From Sphingomonas swuensis (lineage in GTDB: Bacteria > Pseudomonadota > Alphaproteobacteria > Sphingomonadales > Sphingomonadaceae): a stretch of DNA of 64,000 bases. The stretch spans positions 1,200,001-1,264,000 of the forward strand of contig NZ_BAABBQ010000001.1 of the NCBI RefSeq assembly GCF_039538045.1, written 5' to 3'. The translations under genes were made by a program, and so were the position numbers. The notes beneath the pieces were generated by a model, which did no database searches, was not told where the DNA came from, and saw only the letters and a program-made list of their open reading frames with translations. Positions 8,278 to 21,241 of the stretch are shown piece by piece (the first letter of the stretch is position 1; each line of letters begins with the position of its first letter).

Positions 8278-9042
8278 ATGCGTCTTGCCGCCCTGCTTCT
8301 GCTTCTCCCGCTTCCCGCCATCGCCGGCGCACAGGTGCTGCCGCAATCGACCATCGCTGAGATGGCGACGACCCCTCTGGTCAAGCTGCAGATCGCGGAG
8401 ACCCTGCGCACGCCGCCCGACGAGGCGAGCATCACCGTCGGGACCCAGTCGCGGGCACCAACCGCGACCGCGGCCGCCGCGGCCAATAAGGAGAAGACCG
8501 AGCGGCTGCTCGCCACCATCCGCCGTGCCGGGCTCCGCGAGCGCGACATCCAGACCCAGGGCATCCAGCTCAGCCCCGAGTATAATTACGTCAACGATCC
8601 CGCGACGGGTCGTGGGCGGCAGGTCTTCAACGGCTATGTCGCGAGCAATTCGATCCAGCTCAAGACGCGCGACATTCCCCGGCTGACCGCGCTGCTCGAC
8701 ACGCTGACCACCGCCGGCGCCGATACCGTCTACGGTCCCAATTTCTCGATCTCCGATCCGCTTCCATTGCGCGCCGAAGCCCGCAAGCGCGCGCTCGCCC
8801 GCGGCCAGTCGGAAGCGCTCGAATATGCCCGCGCGCAGGGCTTCAGCCGGGTGTCATTGCTGTCGATGGAAGAGGGAACCAGCTATCGCGGTACCGACGT
8901 GGTCGTGACGGCCAGCCGGGTCAGCTATTCCGAAGCCGCGCCGCCAGCGCCGCCGCCAGCGCCGCTGCGTGACGGAATAGTCGCGCCTGGACAGCTCGAA
9001 ACCGGCATCTCGCTAAACCTCGTCTACCGAATGGAGCGCTGA
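8278..9042 (+). CDS. SIMPL domain (DUF541) periplasmic protein
   Basis: 254 residues. A Sec signal peptide (MRLAALLLLLPLPAIAGAQ) is followed by a SIMPL/DUF541 domain; recognisable segments are TVGTQSRAPTA, AANKEKTERLLATIRRAGLRERDIQTQGIQLSPEY and GYVASNSIQLKTRDI. A Pro-rich linker (PPAPPPAPL) comes near the C-terminus. Members of the family are periplasmic or outer-membrane-associated, and some relatives (such as E. coli YggE) reduce oxidative damage. The EcfG-type promoter upstream supports a stress role. The biochemical activity is unknown for the family. Confidence 0.85.
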   Translation: MRLAALLLLLPLPAIAGAQVLPQSTIAEMATTPLVKLQIAETLRTPPDEASITVGTQSRAPTATAAAAANKEKTERLLATIRRAGLRERDIQTQGIQLSPEYNYVNDPATGRGRQVFNGYVASNSIQLKTRDIPRLTALLDTLTTAGADTVYGPNFSISDPLPLRAEARKRALARGQSEALEYARAQGFSRVSLLSMEEGTSYRGTDVVVTASRVSYSEAAPPAPPPAPLRDGIVAPGQLETGISLNLVYRMER

Positions 9043-9067
9043 GCCTCCGGCAGGCAAGGGTCTGCGC

Positions 9068-9091
9068 CTAGAGGCAGGCCTAGAGGCAGGC
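9068..9091. repeat. 12-bp tandem duplication at the cpaF stop codon
   Basis: CTAGAGGCAGGC occurs twice in tandem (9068-9079 and 9080-9091). It duplicates the last three codons and the stop of cpaF on the minus strand, leaving a second stop codon just downstream. It does not alter the protein. Confidence 0.8.
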
Positions 9092-10576
9092 CTCGAGGTA
9101 GGGCTGGTCGAAGCCGAACTGCTTGGCCTTGTCGAGCGTGTAGGGGCGGAGGCCCATCGAGCGATATTCGCCGATGATCTTCCCCTCGGCGGTCTCGTCG
9201 AGATATTCGAACTTGAACAGCTCCTGGGTGACGATGACCTCGCCCTCCATCCCGATGACCTCGGTGATGTTGGTCGTGCGGCGCGAACCGTCGCGGAGGC
9301 GCTTCACCTGGACGATGAGGTCGACCGAATCGGCGATCTGCCGGCTGATCGCCTCCTTCGGAATCTTGATGTCGCCCATCATGACCATGTTCTCCATACG
9401 CGCCAGGCACTCGCGCGGGCTGTTGGAGTGGAGGGTGGCCATCGAGCCGTCGTGACCCGTGTTCATCGCGGCCAGGAGGTCGAAACACTCCTGACCACGG
9501 ATTTCGCCGAGGATGATCCGGTCGGGACGCATACGCAGCGCGTTGATGACGAGGTCGCGGATGGTGATCGCGCCCTGGCCCTCGAGATTGGGCGGGCGGG
9601 TCTCGAGCGGCAGCCAGTGCGGCTGCTGAAGCCGGAGTTCGGCCGCGTCCTCGATGGTGATGACGCGCTCGCCCGGGTCGATCATCTTCGACAGGGCATT
9701 GAGCATGGTCGTCTTGCCCGAGCCGGTACCGCCCGAGATGACGATGTTCATCCGCGCCGCGCCCGCGATCTTGAGCACGGTCGCCATCTTCTCGCTCATC
9801 GACCCGAAGCCGCGCATCATGTCGAGCGTGATCGGCTTCTCGGAGAACTTACGGATCGAGATGGCGGTGCCGCGAAGCGAGAGCGGCGGGATGATGACGT
9901 TGACGCGGCTGCCGTCCTGGAGGCGGGCGTCGGCGAGCGGGGTGGTCTGGTCGACGCGGCGGCCGACCTTGTTCACGATCCGCTGGGCGATCTGGAACAG
10001 ATGCTCCTCGTCGCGGAACTGGATCTGGGCGAGTTCGAGCTTGCCTTTGCGTTCGACGAAGGTCTGGTCGGGACCGTTGACCATGATGTCGCTGACCGAC
10101 GGGTCGGCCAGCAGTTCCTCGAGCGGTCCGAGGCCGAGCAATTCGTCGACCAGCACCTTCTCCAGCGCGAACTGCTCGCGCCGGTTGAGGTTGATCTTGA
10201 GCTCGGTCAGCACTTCGGAGATGATCGGGCGGAATTCTTCCGCCAGCTCGTCCTTGCCGAGCGTTGCGGCGGCCTCGGGATCGACCCGCTCGAGCAGGCG
10301 GGGGAGGACCTGTTCCTTGATCCGGTGGACGCTGGCCTCGAAGCCCTCCTGCTTCGACGAGCCTGCCTCGGCCGAGCCGTTCATCCGGATATTGAGGCGG
10401 TCCATTGCGCCCAGCTGCGGGCCGCCCGGTTCGACCGGTTCAGGCTCCGGCGCGACGTCCTCGACGGGCGGGAATTGTTCGCCACCGGCACTGCCGCCGC
10501 CCTTCATCGGACGCGCGACGCCGAAGTTTGGACGACCTCCCCCGGTCATCCCTCCGCGCTTGCCGAATGCGTTCAT
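9080..10576 (-). CDS. cpaF: CpaF-type secretion ATPase (Tad/type II-IV family)
   Basis: Cytoplasmic hexameric ATPase that powers assembly of Tad/Flp pili. 498 residues from ATG 10576; a GTG at 10624 would add 16 residues, but the sequence MNAFGKRGG with the following FGVARPM is the natural N-terminus. A disordered Gly/Pro-rich start is followed by the N-terminal all-helical region (about 85-190) and the RecA-like motor. The Walker A motif GGTGSGKTT lies near 282, and [14 protein letters not shown] and the His-containing segment [16 protein letters not shown] follow. No other tad, cpa or flp gene is nearby, so the gene is separated from the rest of the system or acts alone. Confidence 0.93.
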   Translation of the reverse strand: MNAFGKRGGMTGGGRPNFGVARPMKGGGSAGGEQFPPVEDVAPEPEPVEPGGPQLGAMDRLNIRMNGSAEAGSSKQEGFEASVHRIKEQVLPRLLERVDPEAAATLGKDELAEEFRPIISEVLTELKINLNRREQFALEKVLVDELLGLGPLEELLADPSVSDIMVNGPDQTFVERKGKLELAQIQFRDEEHLFQIAQRIVNKVGRRVDQTTPLADARLQDGSRVNVIIPPLSLRGTAISIRKFSEKPITLDMMRGFGSMSEKMATVLKIAGAARMNIVISGGTGSGKTTMLNALSKMIDPGERVITIEDAAELRLQQPHWLPLETRPPNLEGQGAITIRDLVINALRMRPDRIILGEIRGQECFDLLAAMNTGHDGSMATLHSNSPRECLARMENMVMMGDIKIPKEAISRQIADSVDLIVQVKRLRDGSRRTTNITEVIGMEGEVIVTQELFKFEYLDETAEGKIIGEYRSMGLRPYTLDKAKQFGFDQPYLEACL

Positions 10577-10708
10577 GCCAGTGCCGATCCCGTCCGTGAC
10601 GTTTGTTCGCGTGGTTGATGACACGCAAACTTTGCCAAAAGGCTAACCGGAACTGAGGTTCGTTAACGTTCGCGGGGCTTCAGGGGTGCGAACGGCAGTG
10701 GCGAGGAG

Positions 10709-10969
10709 CTAGGCCTCGGCGCTTTCCGCAAGGATGGTGAGGCCGGCGTCGCCCACCTCGGCAAAGCCGCCCGACACCCGGATGCGCTCGGGGGTAGCGC
10801 CGGCCGAGCGATAGACCGCCAGCTCGCCGTCGCGGAGCGTGGTCATAAAGGGGGCGTGGCCAGCCATCACACCGAACTCGCCCTCGACGCCGGGAACGAC
10901 GACCATGTGGACGTCGTCGCTGATCATCTGGCGCTCGGGGGTGGTGAGGGTGAAGTGAAGGTCTGCCAT
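10709..10969 (-). CDS. atpC: F1 ATP synthase epsilon subunit
   Basis: Last gene of the F1 operon. The 86-residue product carries the N-terminal beta-sandwich domain ([38 protein letters not shown]) but is too short for the C-terminal two-helix domain that inhibits hydrolysis in longer epsilons; short forms are known in alphaproteobacteria. ATG 10969 was chosen because the upstream in-frame sequence lies in the palindromic island. It follows atpD after a repeat-filled gap of about 130 bases, longer than the other gaps in the operon. Confidence 0.93.
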   Translation of the reverse strand: MADLHFTLTTPERQMISDDVHMVVVPGVEGEFGVMAGHAPFMTTLRDGELAVYRSAGATPERIRVSGGFAEVGDAGLTILAESAEA

Positions 10970-10985
10970 CGCTCGAATACCTGCT

Positions 10986-11090
10986 CCCCTCCCGCTTGCG
11001 GGAAGGGTGGGGGGGGGCCTGTCAGTGAAGCCGAGGTGCGGGCGGCCCAATCAGACCCACCCCTCGGTCCCCTCCCGCGAACGGGAGGGG
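10986..11090. repeat. palindromic island inside the atp operon (atpD-atpC)
   Basis: Two hairpins frame this spacer. The first has CCCGC/GCGGG (10991-10995 and 10998-11002) with flanking C- and G-runs. The second is a perfect 9-bp stem CCCCTCCCG/CGGGAGGGG around CGAA (11069-11077 and 11082-11090). An eight-base-plus G-run lies between them. In the transcript this lies between atpD and atpC and may lower atpC expression or protect the upstream mRNA. Confidence 0.75.
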
Positions 11091-11098
11091 AAGAAGAC

Positions 11099-13493
<2,395 letters not shown>

Positions 13494-13505
13494 TTGCTTC
13501 CTTGT

Positions 13506-13570
13506 TCCCCGGCGCTGGCCGGGGCCCAGAACCTACAAAGAACGACCGGACCCCGCGCGGGGCGGGGTCC
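13506..13570. repeat. palindromic island inside the atp operon (atpA-atpG)
   Basis: Two GC-rich hairpins: CCCCGGC/GCCGGGG (13507-13513 and 13518-13524) and a perfect 9-bp stem GGACCCCGC/GCGGGGTCC (13548-13556 and 13562-13570). The island fills most of the 84-base gap between atpA and atpG and is of the same general kind as the islands at 611, 10986, 15739 and 26528. Confidence 0.75.
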
Positions 13571-13577
13571 AGCGTAC

Positions 13578-15110
<1,533 letters not shown>

Positions 15111-15665
15111 TTAGCCTTTCATCGCCTGGGCGAGGGAGTTGAGTTTGGTGCGGATCGACGCGTCGATCATCTGGCTTCCGAGCCGGACGACGATGCCGCC
15201 GAGAATGGAGGGGTCGACGCGGGCGTCGATCCGGATGTCGCGGCCGACGCGGGCTCCGAGCTGAGTGCGGAGCGCAGCGATCTGGTCGTCGGCAAGCGGG
15301 CGGGCGCTGGTCACTTCGGCAGAGGTCTCGCCGCGGTGGTCGGCTGCAAGCCGCTCGAAGATGCGGATCACGTCCGCCAGCTGGCGAAGCCGGCCGTTGC
15401 TCGCGAGGACGCCGACAAAGCGGGTGGTCAGGGGATCGAGCCCCATCGAGGCCGCCGCGGCCGCAAGGGCCTTGCCGGCCGCGTCGCGGCTGACCAGCGG
15501 GCTCGAGACGAGGGCCCGCAGCTCTCGCGATTCCGCCATGTTTGCCTTTAGCCCCTCGAGGCTGCGACCGACCGCGTCGATCTGGCGTTCGTCACGGGCA
15601 AGGTCGAACAGCGCCGACGCGTAGCGTCCCGCTAAGCTGGCCCGAATGCCGCCGGAAGTCTCCAC
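15111..15665 (-). CDS. atpH: F1 ATP synthase delta subunit
   Basis: Stator subunit that links F1 to the peripheral stalk; first gene of atpHAGDC. 184 residues. The OSCP/delta pattern is clear: RYASALFDLARDE near the start, and VRLGSQMIDASIRTKLNSLAQAM at the C-terminus. No ATG is available, and GTG 15665 is used with GGAG about ten bases upstream. The F0 genes are not in this window, which fits the split F0/F1 arrangement typical of alphaproteobacteria. Confidence 0.94.
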   Translation of the reverse strand: METSGGIRASLAGRYASALFDLARDERQIDAVGRSLEGLKANMAESRELRALVSSPLVSRDAAGKALAAAAASMGLDPLTTRFVGVLASNGRLRQLADVIRIFERLAADHRGETSAEVTSARPLADDQIAALRTQLGARVGRDIRIDARVDPSILGGIVVRLGSQMIDASIRTKLNSLAQAMKG

Positions 15666-15738
15666 GCGCCTAAAGCTCCGTCAAATATATGCAAAGCGGG
15701 GCGGTAGCGACCTTACGATCGCTCGCCCCAGCCGGGTT

Positions 15739-15766
15739 GGCCGGGCCCCTAGCAGGGGGTCCCGGG
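15739..15766. repeat. GC-rich hairpin upstream of the atp operon
   Basis: CCGGGCCCCT and AGGGGGTCCCGG pair with one small bulge around an AGC loop. It sits between the atpH start and the acetyltransferase stop, so it may terminate the acetyltransferase transcript before the atp promoter. It also resembles the other palindromic islands. Confidence 0.5.
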
Positions 15767-15780
15767 GGATGCAAGGCGAG

Positions 15781-16242
15781 TCAGAGATCGAGGCGAAGGA
15801 AGCGGGTGAAGTTGCTTTCCGGATAGCCCCCGAAGGAGCCGCATTCGACGAAGCCGGCGCTGTCGTAGAGCGCGTTGGCAGCCGCGAAATCGGCGTTCCG
15901 CCCCGTTTCGAGGAGGAGCGCATGATACCCGCGTCGGCGGGCTTCGGCGACGAGGCGTCCGAGCAACTCGCGTCCGAACCCCTGGCCGGCACGACCCGGG
16001 TCGACGCGCATGGACTTCACTTCCCCGTTTCCGTCGCCAAGTTCCTTAAGGGCGCCAATGGCGACGAGCGCTCCTTCGTCACGCAGGGCAAAGAAGCTGA
16101 TCTCGGGGCGGGAGAGGGAATCGGCGGCCATGACGTGGCAGGCATCGGCAGGCGACTGGCCCCGCATGGCGGCGACGTGCAGGTCGAGCAGCGCCCGCAC
16201 ATCTTCGGCGGAGAGCTGGTCGATGTGGATCGAGAGGGTCAT
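15781..16242 (-). CDS. GNAT family N-acetyltransferase
   Basis: 153 residues, the size of a single GNAT domain. The acetyl-CoA binding motif A is seen as KSMRVDPGRAGQGFGRELLGRLVAEARRRGY (read in parts), followed by LLETGRNADFAAANALYDSAGFVECG, the motif B region. The acceptor substrate cannot be predicted; the end PESNFTRFLRLDL resembles small-molecule or amino-acid acetyltransferases. It points away from the divergent ada gene. Confidence 0.88.
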   Translation of the reverse strand: MTLSIHIDQLSAEDVRALLDLHVAAMRGQSPADACHVMAADSLSRPEISFFALRDEGALVAIGALKELGDGNGEVKSMRVDPGRAGQGFGRELLGRLVAEARRRGYHALLLETGRNADFAAANALYDSAGFVECGSFGGYPESNFTRFLRLDL

Positions 16243-16342
16243 GGAGCGTGGCTTCTAGCGGCCCGACACCGACCGGACGAGGTGAAGGTTTGACCGCAAG
16301 CTTCGGGATGCGCGGGCATCGCACATCGGGCAGAAGACGGCG

Positions 16343-17395
16343 ATGCACGAACCAACCCCCTTCAGCGACGACCAGGCCTGGGCGGCCTTCGAGGCGCGCG
16401 ACCGGTCTTTCGATGGCCGCTTCGTCGGGGCGGTGACGACGACAGGCATCTACTGCCGCCCATCCTGTCCTGCGCGCCGGCCGAAGCGCGAGAACATGCT
16501 CTTCTTCGCCGAGACGGCCGCTGCGGTCGCGGCCGGCTTTCGCGCGTGCCGCCGTTGCCTTCCCGACGACGTTGCTGCCGACGTTGCCGCGGTCGCCGAA
16601 GCGCGGCGCCGGATCGAGGAGACCGGTGGTCCCCTGCCGCTTGCCGGGCTGGGTGCCGCGACCGGATATTCGCCGTCGCATCTGCAGCGAATCTTCACTC
16701 GCCAGATCGGGATGTCGCCCGCCGCCTTCGGCCGGGCGGTGCGGCTCGAGCGGGCGCGGGCCTGCCTGGAGCAGGGCGCGAGCGTGACAGAGGCCATCTA
16801 CGAGGCGGGCTATTCGGGGCCGAGCCGTTTCTACGCCGCGGCCAAGGCGCTCGGCGCTGCCCCATCGGCGATTGTTCGAAAGGGAGCTGGAATGACCATC
16901 CACCATGCGGTCGTGGAAACCGCCTTCGGTCCGATGCTCATCGGGGCCACGGCGCGCGGGGTGTGCCATGTCAGCTTCGATCCTGACCTGGAACGCCTTC
17001 GGGCAGTCTACTCCGAGGCCGAGTTCATCGAGGATGCGGAAGCTCCGATGGTCCAGGCGGCGGTGGCGGCCATTGCCGATCCGTCGCTTGCGCAAGGTCT
17101 CGCGGTCGATGTCCCCGGGACCGCCTTCCAGCAGCGGGTGTGGGCTGAACTGCGCAAGATCCCGCCTGGAGAAACGCGCTCCTATCTCGACATTGCTCGC
17201 GCTCTTGGCGACCCCAAAGCCACGAGGGCAGTCGGCACCGCGAACGGCGCGAACCCGATCGCCGTTATCGTTCCGTGTCACCGCGTAATCCGCAACGACG
17301 GCGCGCTCGGCGGCTATGCTGGAGGACTGGAGCGCAAGCGCGCGCTGCTCGAGGCGGAACGGCTTGCGTCGGCGGGCGAAACCCGCTTGCTGTAG
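16343..17395 (+). CDS. ada: Ada: bifunctional DNA repair methyltransferase and transcriptional activator
   Basis: Adaptive response protein of 350 residues. It moves methyl groups from damaged DNA onto its own cysteines and, once methylated, activates repair genes. Domains in order are: Ada zinc-binding domain with Cys38, Cys42, Cys69 and Cys72 (same numbers as the E. coli protein; methyl acceptor Cys38), an AraC-type helix-turn-helix (about 85-175), and the O6-methylguanine methyltransferase domain with PCHRVIR (acceptor Cys312) and the preceding conserved GTANGANPIAVI. It is a complete full-length Ada. No alkB or alkA follows. Confidence 0.96.
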   Translation: MHEPTPFSDDQAWAAFEARDRSFDGRFVGAVTTTGIYCRPSCPARRPKRENMLFFAETAAAVAAGFRACRRCLPDDVAADVAAVAEARRRIEETGGPLPLAGLGAATGYSPSHLQRIFTRQIGMSPAAFGRAVRLERARACLEQGASVTEAIYEAGYSGPSRFYAAAKALGAAPSAIVRKGAGMTIHHAVVETAFGPMLIGATARGVCHVSFDPDLERLRAVYSEAEFIEDAEAPMVQAAVAAIADPSLAQGLAVDVPGTAFQQRVWAELRKIPPGETRSYLDIARALGDPKATRAVGTANGANPIAVIVPCHRVIRNDGALGGYAGGLERKRALLEAERLASAGETRLL

Positions 17396-17422
17396 CGCGG
17401 GGACGAAAAGGGGGGGGGGCAA

Positions 17423-18349
17423 ATGACGGACATTGCAGGCAAGCCACGGTGGCGGCGGATCGTCGACTTTCCGCTGGTGACGATGGTCATCGCCGCGGCG
17501 ACCTTCGTCTTCGCGCAGGTGCTGGCGCAGGTGATCGGTGGGCTGCTGCCGAAGCTCGCGAGCCCGTGGGAGGAGCTGGTCAGCTTCCTCATCGCACTGA
17601 CACTCGCATTGCTCGCCTACAAGTTCGTCATCGCAAAGATGGGAGAGCGTCCGCGCGACGACCTACCCTGGCGCGGCAGTCTCAAGGGTCTCGGGGCCGG
17701 GACCGCCGTCGGCTTCGTCCTGTTCTCGGCGGTGGTTGGAGTCGCCGCGCTGGTCGGCGTCTATTCGATCGCTGGGGATGGCGATCGCATCGGGATCCTC
17801 GCATCGCTGATCCTGATCGGCCTCGTTCCCGGTTTCTTCGAAGAAGTGCTGATCCGTGGCATCCTCTTTCGCTGGCTGGAGGAATTCGGCGGATCCTGGT
17901 TCGCACTTGTCGCAAGCTCGCTGCTGTTCGGGTTCGCCCATTTCGCAAACCCCAATGCGACGCTGTTCTCGTCGCTGGCGATCGCGGTGGAGGCGGGCAT
18001 CCTGCTCGGCGGCGCCTACATGCTGACCCGCAGCCTGTGGTTCGCGATCGGCATCCACGCGGCGTGGAATTTCACCCAGGGCGAGATCTTCGACGTGCCC
18101 GTCTCGGGTCTCGACCAGCAGGGCCTGGTCACCGCGCGCCTGTCGGGCCCAGAGTGGCTGTCGGGTGGAGCGTTTGGCCTCGAGGCCTCGGTCATCGCAA
18201 TGCTTCTGGCGACGAGCCTCGGGATCTGGTTCGTCGTCCTTGCCGCCCGCCGCGGCCATCTGGTCCAGCCCTGGTGGGTACGACGCCGCCAAATGCCGCA
18301 AGAGGTGGCAACCGGCGGCACGGGGGAGACGTTACCCCCGGTGACTTGA
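17423..18349 (+). CDS. CPBP family intramembrane metalloprotease
   Basis: 308-residue polytopic membrane protein with about eight hydrophobic spans. The three CPBP/Abi motifs are present: FFEEVLIRGILF (EExxxR, catalytic Glu pair), FGFAHFANP (second motif, His) and IGIHAAWNFTQG (third motif, His/Asn). Relatives include type II CAAX proteases and bacteriocin self-immunity proteins; the substrate here is unknown. The start follows a run of G residues serving as a strong Shine-Dalgarno. The stop codon overlaps the TTG of the downstream sulfotransferase. Confidence 0.88.
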   Translation: MTDIAGKPRWRRIVDFPLVTMVIAAATFVFAQVLAQVIGGLLPKLASPWEELVSFLIALTLALLAYKFVIAKMGERPRDDLPWRGSLKGLGAGTAVGFVLFSAVVGVAALVGVYSIAGDGDRIGILASLILIGLVPGFFEEVLIRGILFRWLEEFGGSWFALVASSLLFGFAHFANPNATLFSSLAIAVEAGILLGGAYMLTRSLWFAIGIHAAWNFTQGEIFDVPVSGLDQQGLVTARLSGPEWLSGGAFGLEASVIAMLLATSLGIWFVVLAARRGHLVQPWWVRRRQMPQEVATGGTGETLPPVT

Positions 18350-19569
18350 CCGACGACCTTCGCCTCCTGCGCCTCGCCAACCGCTCGTTGGGGCGCCTTC
18401 CGCCGGTCACGCTCGATCCCGAGCGGATCGAAGCCTATGTGTGCCGGAGACAGGGCCTTTCACGGGTGCCGGGAACGCACTGGCGCCCCGCCTTCGCGGC
18501 GCTGTGCGAGAGCCTCCACCATGAGGCGCGGCTGTCTCCGCTCGGCCGGATCATGGCCAATGGCCAGCTGGTCGGCCTGCTCAAGGCGCGCTGCCGGGCC
18601 GAGCGCCTGCTCGCCCGCCATCCGGAGATCCACGAGCAGCCGATAGCTGCGCCGATCATCATCATGGGTCCGATGCGGTCGGGCTCGACCCGAGTGCAGC
18701 GGCTTCTCGCCTGCGACCCGCGGCTGGCGTGGACGCGGCTCCACGAGACGCTGTTCCCGGTCCCGAGCGGACGGCGCGACCGCAAGCGGATCGCCGCCGC
18801 CGCCACGGTCCATGCGATCCTGCGTACGCTCAACCCGGCGGTGCAGCAGCTCCATCCGTCGGGGCCGATGCAGCCCGACGAGGAATTCGGCTACCTCTCC
18901 TTCGCCTTCCACAGCGGGCAATTCGCGGTGCAGTGGGACCTGCCGGGCTTTCTTGAGCAGGAAGAAAGCCGCGATCTTCTTCCCGTGGCGGCCGAGCTTC
19001 GCACCCTGCTCCGGATCAACGCCTGGGCGCGCGGGGAGAGTGGCCAGCGCCGCTGGGTGCTGAAGTGCCCGGCCTACAGCGGAATGGCCGAAGCGCTGAT
19101 CGCGACCTTCCCCGATGCGCAGCTCGTCTGCCTCAGCCGCGATCCGCTGAAGGTCGTCGCGTCGAGCGCCAGCCTGGTCCACCAGCAGCGGCGCATCCAC
19201 AGCGACGCTGCCGACGCGCGAGCGATCGGACCCGAGTGGCTGGAGCGCACCGCGAGGCGTCAGCGCCAGCTCGCCGCCGTCCGCACCCTTCACCCCGAGG
19301 TGCCCGCCTTCGACCTTCACTACGACACGATGACCGCCGACTGGCGCGGCGCCATGCACCGGCTCTACCGCTTCCTCGGCCTTTCGCTCACCGGCGAGGT
19401 GATGGCGGCGATGGAGCGCTACATCTCAGGCGCGAAAGAGCATCGCGGTCACCGCTACGCTCTCGCGGATTATGGCCTCGATCCGGCCATGGTCGAGGCG
19501 GCCTTCGCTCAGCCGGAGCGGCCGCTCTTTCCTGTCTCCTCCCCGCCGCTCGCCGTCGCTGCGGAATAG
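18346..19569 (+). CDS. sulfotransferase family protein
   Basis: About 407 residues. The PAPS-binding loop is IIIMGPMRSGSTRVQRLL (5'-phosphosulfate motif RSGST) and the 3'-phosphate region is LVCLSRDPLKVVASSASLV. This matches the sulfotransferase_3 type found in many sphingomonads. The best start is TTG 18346, whose bases overlap the CPBP stop (TTGA); the open frame continues far upstream only as a shadow of the CPBP gene. The acceptor molecule is unknown. Its 3' end overlaps the converging photolyase gene by 61 bp, so one of the two C-terminal tails is probably dispensable. Confidence 0.85.
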   Translation: MTDDLRLLRLANRSLGRLPPVTLDPERIEAYVCRRQGLSRVPGTHWRPAFAALCESLHHEARLSPLGRIMANGQLVGLLKARCRAERLLARHPEIHEQPIAAPIIIMGPMRSGSTRVQRLLACDPRLAWTRLHETLFPVPSGRRDRKRIAAAATVHAILRTLNPAVQQLHPSGPMQPDEEFGYLSFAFHSGQFAVQWDLPGFLEQEESRDLLPVAAELRTLLRINAWARGESGQRRWVLKCPAYSGMAEALIATFPDAQLVCLSRDPLKVVASSASLVHQQRRIHSDAADARAIGPEWLERTARRQRQLAAVRTLHPEVPAFDLHYDTMTADWRGAMHRLYRFLGLSLTGEVMAAMERYISGAKEHRGHRYALADYGLDPAMVEAAFAQPERPLFPVSSPPLAVAAE

Positions 19570-21119
19570 GCCCGCGCCCAGCCCGGCGCCGCGCCTTCGA
19601 GCGAGTCGAGAAAGCGCCGGGCCTGGGCGCGGATTTCGGACTTCGTGCTGTCCCCGAAGCGGTTCCAGGTCGCGTAAGGCTGCCACATCCGGCGATTGCC
19701 GCGCAGCTTGGCCTCGTTGCGGTCGAGGAAGTCCCAGTAGAGCGCATTGAACGGGCAGGCGTCCTCGCCGACGCGCTTCTTCACGTCGAAGCGGCAGCCT
19801 TTGCAGTAGTTGCTCATCTTGTTGATGTAGGCGCCCGAACCCGCATAGGGCTTGGTGCCGAGGCGTCCGCCGTCGGCGAACTGGCTCATTCCGAGCACAT
19901 TGGGATGCTCGACCCACTCATAGGCGTCGGCGTAGACGACGAGGTACCAGTCGGCGACCTGAGCCGGGTCGATCCCCGCCAGCATCGCGAAATTGCCGAG
20001 CACCATCAGCCGCTGGATGTGGTGGGCATAGGCATTGTCGCGGGTGTTGCGGACGCTGTCGGCGCAGCAGGCCATGTCGGTCGTGCCGGTCCAGTAGAAG
20101 TCGGGCAGATCGCGGCGGTTGCCGAAGAAGTTGACCTCGGACAGGCCGGGCATCTCGAGCCAGTACATGCCGCGAATATATTCGCGCCAGCCGATCATCT
20201 GGCGGATAAAGCCCTCGACGGCGTTGAGCGGCGCCTCGCCGCGGTGGTACGCGGCCTCGGCGGCCTCGCACACTTCGATCGGGGTTAGCAGGCCGCAGTT
20301 GAGGCTGGTCGACAGCCGCGAATGATAGAGGAAGTCGGCGCCTTCGAGCATCGCATCCTGGTAGGTGCCGAAGCGCGGAAGCCGTTCCTCGACGAAGTCG
20401 GCGAGGAGCGCGCGCGCCTGTTCCGCGGTGACCGGGAGGGCGAAGCTGTCGAGCGTTCCGAAATGGTGCCGGAAGCGCCCCTCCACCAGCGCGATGACCT
20501 CGCGGGTGGTCTCGTCCGGAGCGAAGCGCCTGGGTTCGCGCAAGGGGCGTTGGCGGGGCGGGGGCGCGCGATTGTCCTTGTCGAAGTTCCACTGCCCGCC
20601 GACCGGCGTATCGTCGGACTCCATCAGCAGCCCGGTGCGGCGGCGCTGCTGGCGATAGAAGCTCTCCATCACCAGCTCGCGCCGCGACGCCGCCCAGGCA
20701 AAGAAGTCGGGTAGGGGGCATATGAAGCGGTCGTCCGAAAGGATCTCGACCGGCACCCCGAAGCGGTCGCGCCAGCCGCCGATCGCCTGCTGGACGCGCC
20801 ACTCGCCCGCCTCGACGATCCGGATGCTGCTGCCTTCGTTGCGCCCGATGCAGCGCTCGACCTCGCCGGTGAAGGAGCCGCTGTTGTCGGGATCGTCAAG
20901 CCGCACATAGTCGACCTGCCAGCCCGCACCGCGAAGCTCCTCGGCAAAATGCCGCATGGCGGAAAGGATGAGGACGATCTTGGCCTTGTGGTGGCGGACG
21001 TAGGTCGTCTCCTCGGCCACCTCCATCATCAGCACCACGCTCGAGGCCAGGTCGCTCCCGCGAAGCGAGGCGAGGCCATGGCTCAGCTGGTCGCCGAGGA
21101 TCGGGATGATGGTGGTCAT
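19509..21119 (-). CDS. cryptochrome/photolyase family protein, iron-sulfur (FeS-BCP) type
   Basis: 536 residues, close to the prokaryotic (6-4) photolyases such as Agrobacterium PhrB. The N-terminal alpha/beta antenna domain begins MTTIIPILGDQLSHGLASL. The FAD domain has FIRQMIGWREYIRGMYW and NAYAHHIQRLMVLGNFAML, which carries the His-His pair typical of 6-4 repair, and VVYADAYEWVEHPNVLGMSQ. Cysteines for a 4Fe-4S cluster are seen in MSNYCKGCRFD and DACPFN, with one more in the NCGLL segment. The likely role is light-driven repair of UV photoproducts. ATG 21119 was preferred over an upstream frame extension. Confidence 0.92.
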   Translation of the reverse strand: MTTIIPILGDQLSHGLASLRGSDLASSVVLMMEVAEETTYVRHHKAKIVLILSAMRHFAEELRGAGWQVDYVRLDDPDNSGSFTGEVERCIGRNEGSSIRIVEAGEWRVQQAIGGWRDRFGVPVEILSDDRFICPLPDFFAWAASRRELVMESFYRQQRRRTGLLMESDDTPVGGQWNFDKDNRAPPPRQRPLREPRRFAPDETTREVIALVEGRFRHHFGTLDSFALPVTAEQARALLADFVEERLPRFGTYQDAMLEGADFLYHSRLSTSLNCGLLTPIEVCEAAEAAYHRGEAPLNAVEGFIRQMIGWREYIRGMYWLEMPGLSEVNFFGNRRDLPDFYWTGTTDMACCADSVRNTRDNAYAHHIQRLMVLGNFAMLAGIDPAQVADWYLVVYADAYEWVEHPNVLGMSQFADGGRLGTKPYAGSGAYINKMSNYCKGCRFDVKKRVGEDACPFNALYWDFLDRNEAKLRGNRRMWQPYATWNRFGDSTKSEIRAQARRFLDSLEGAAPGWARAYSAATASGGEETGKSGRSG

Positions 21120-21241
21120 GCGGCCCCGGCGGTTAACGTGATCTGGCGGCGACGCCACACCGCCATGAGGCCAGCGGTTCGCCGTAAACAGCGGTTAACG
21201 TCAGTGGCTTGTTCATTTTCGCTCGGCACATTCAGCGTGTC

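Noticed and set aside
10649..10670. GGAAC followed by CGTT near the cpaF start, resembling an EcfG promoter
   Set aside because: The spacers are 7 or 13 bases instead of 16-17, and the motif points at the ends of minus-strand genes.
10658..10671. GTTC-N6-GTTC resembling an SOS box upstream of cpaF and atpC
   Set aside because: The spacing is six, not seven, and neither neighbour is a DNA-damage gene.
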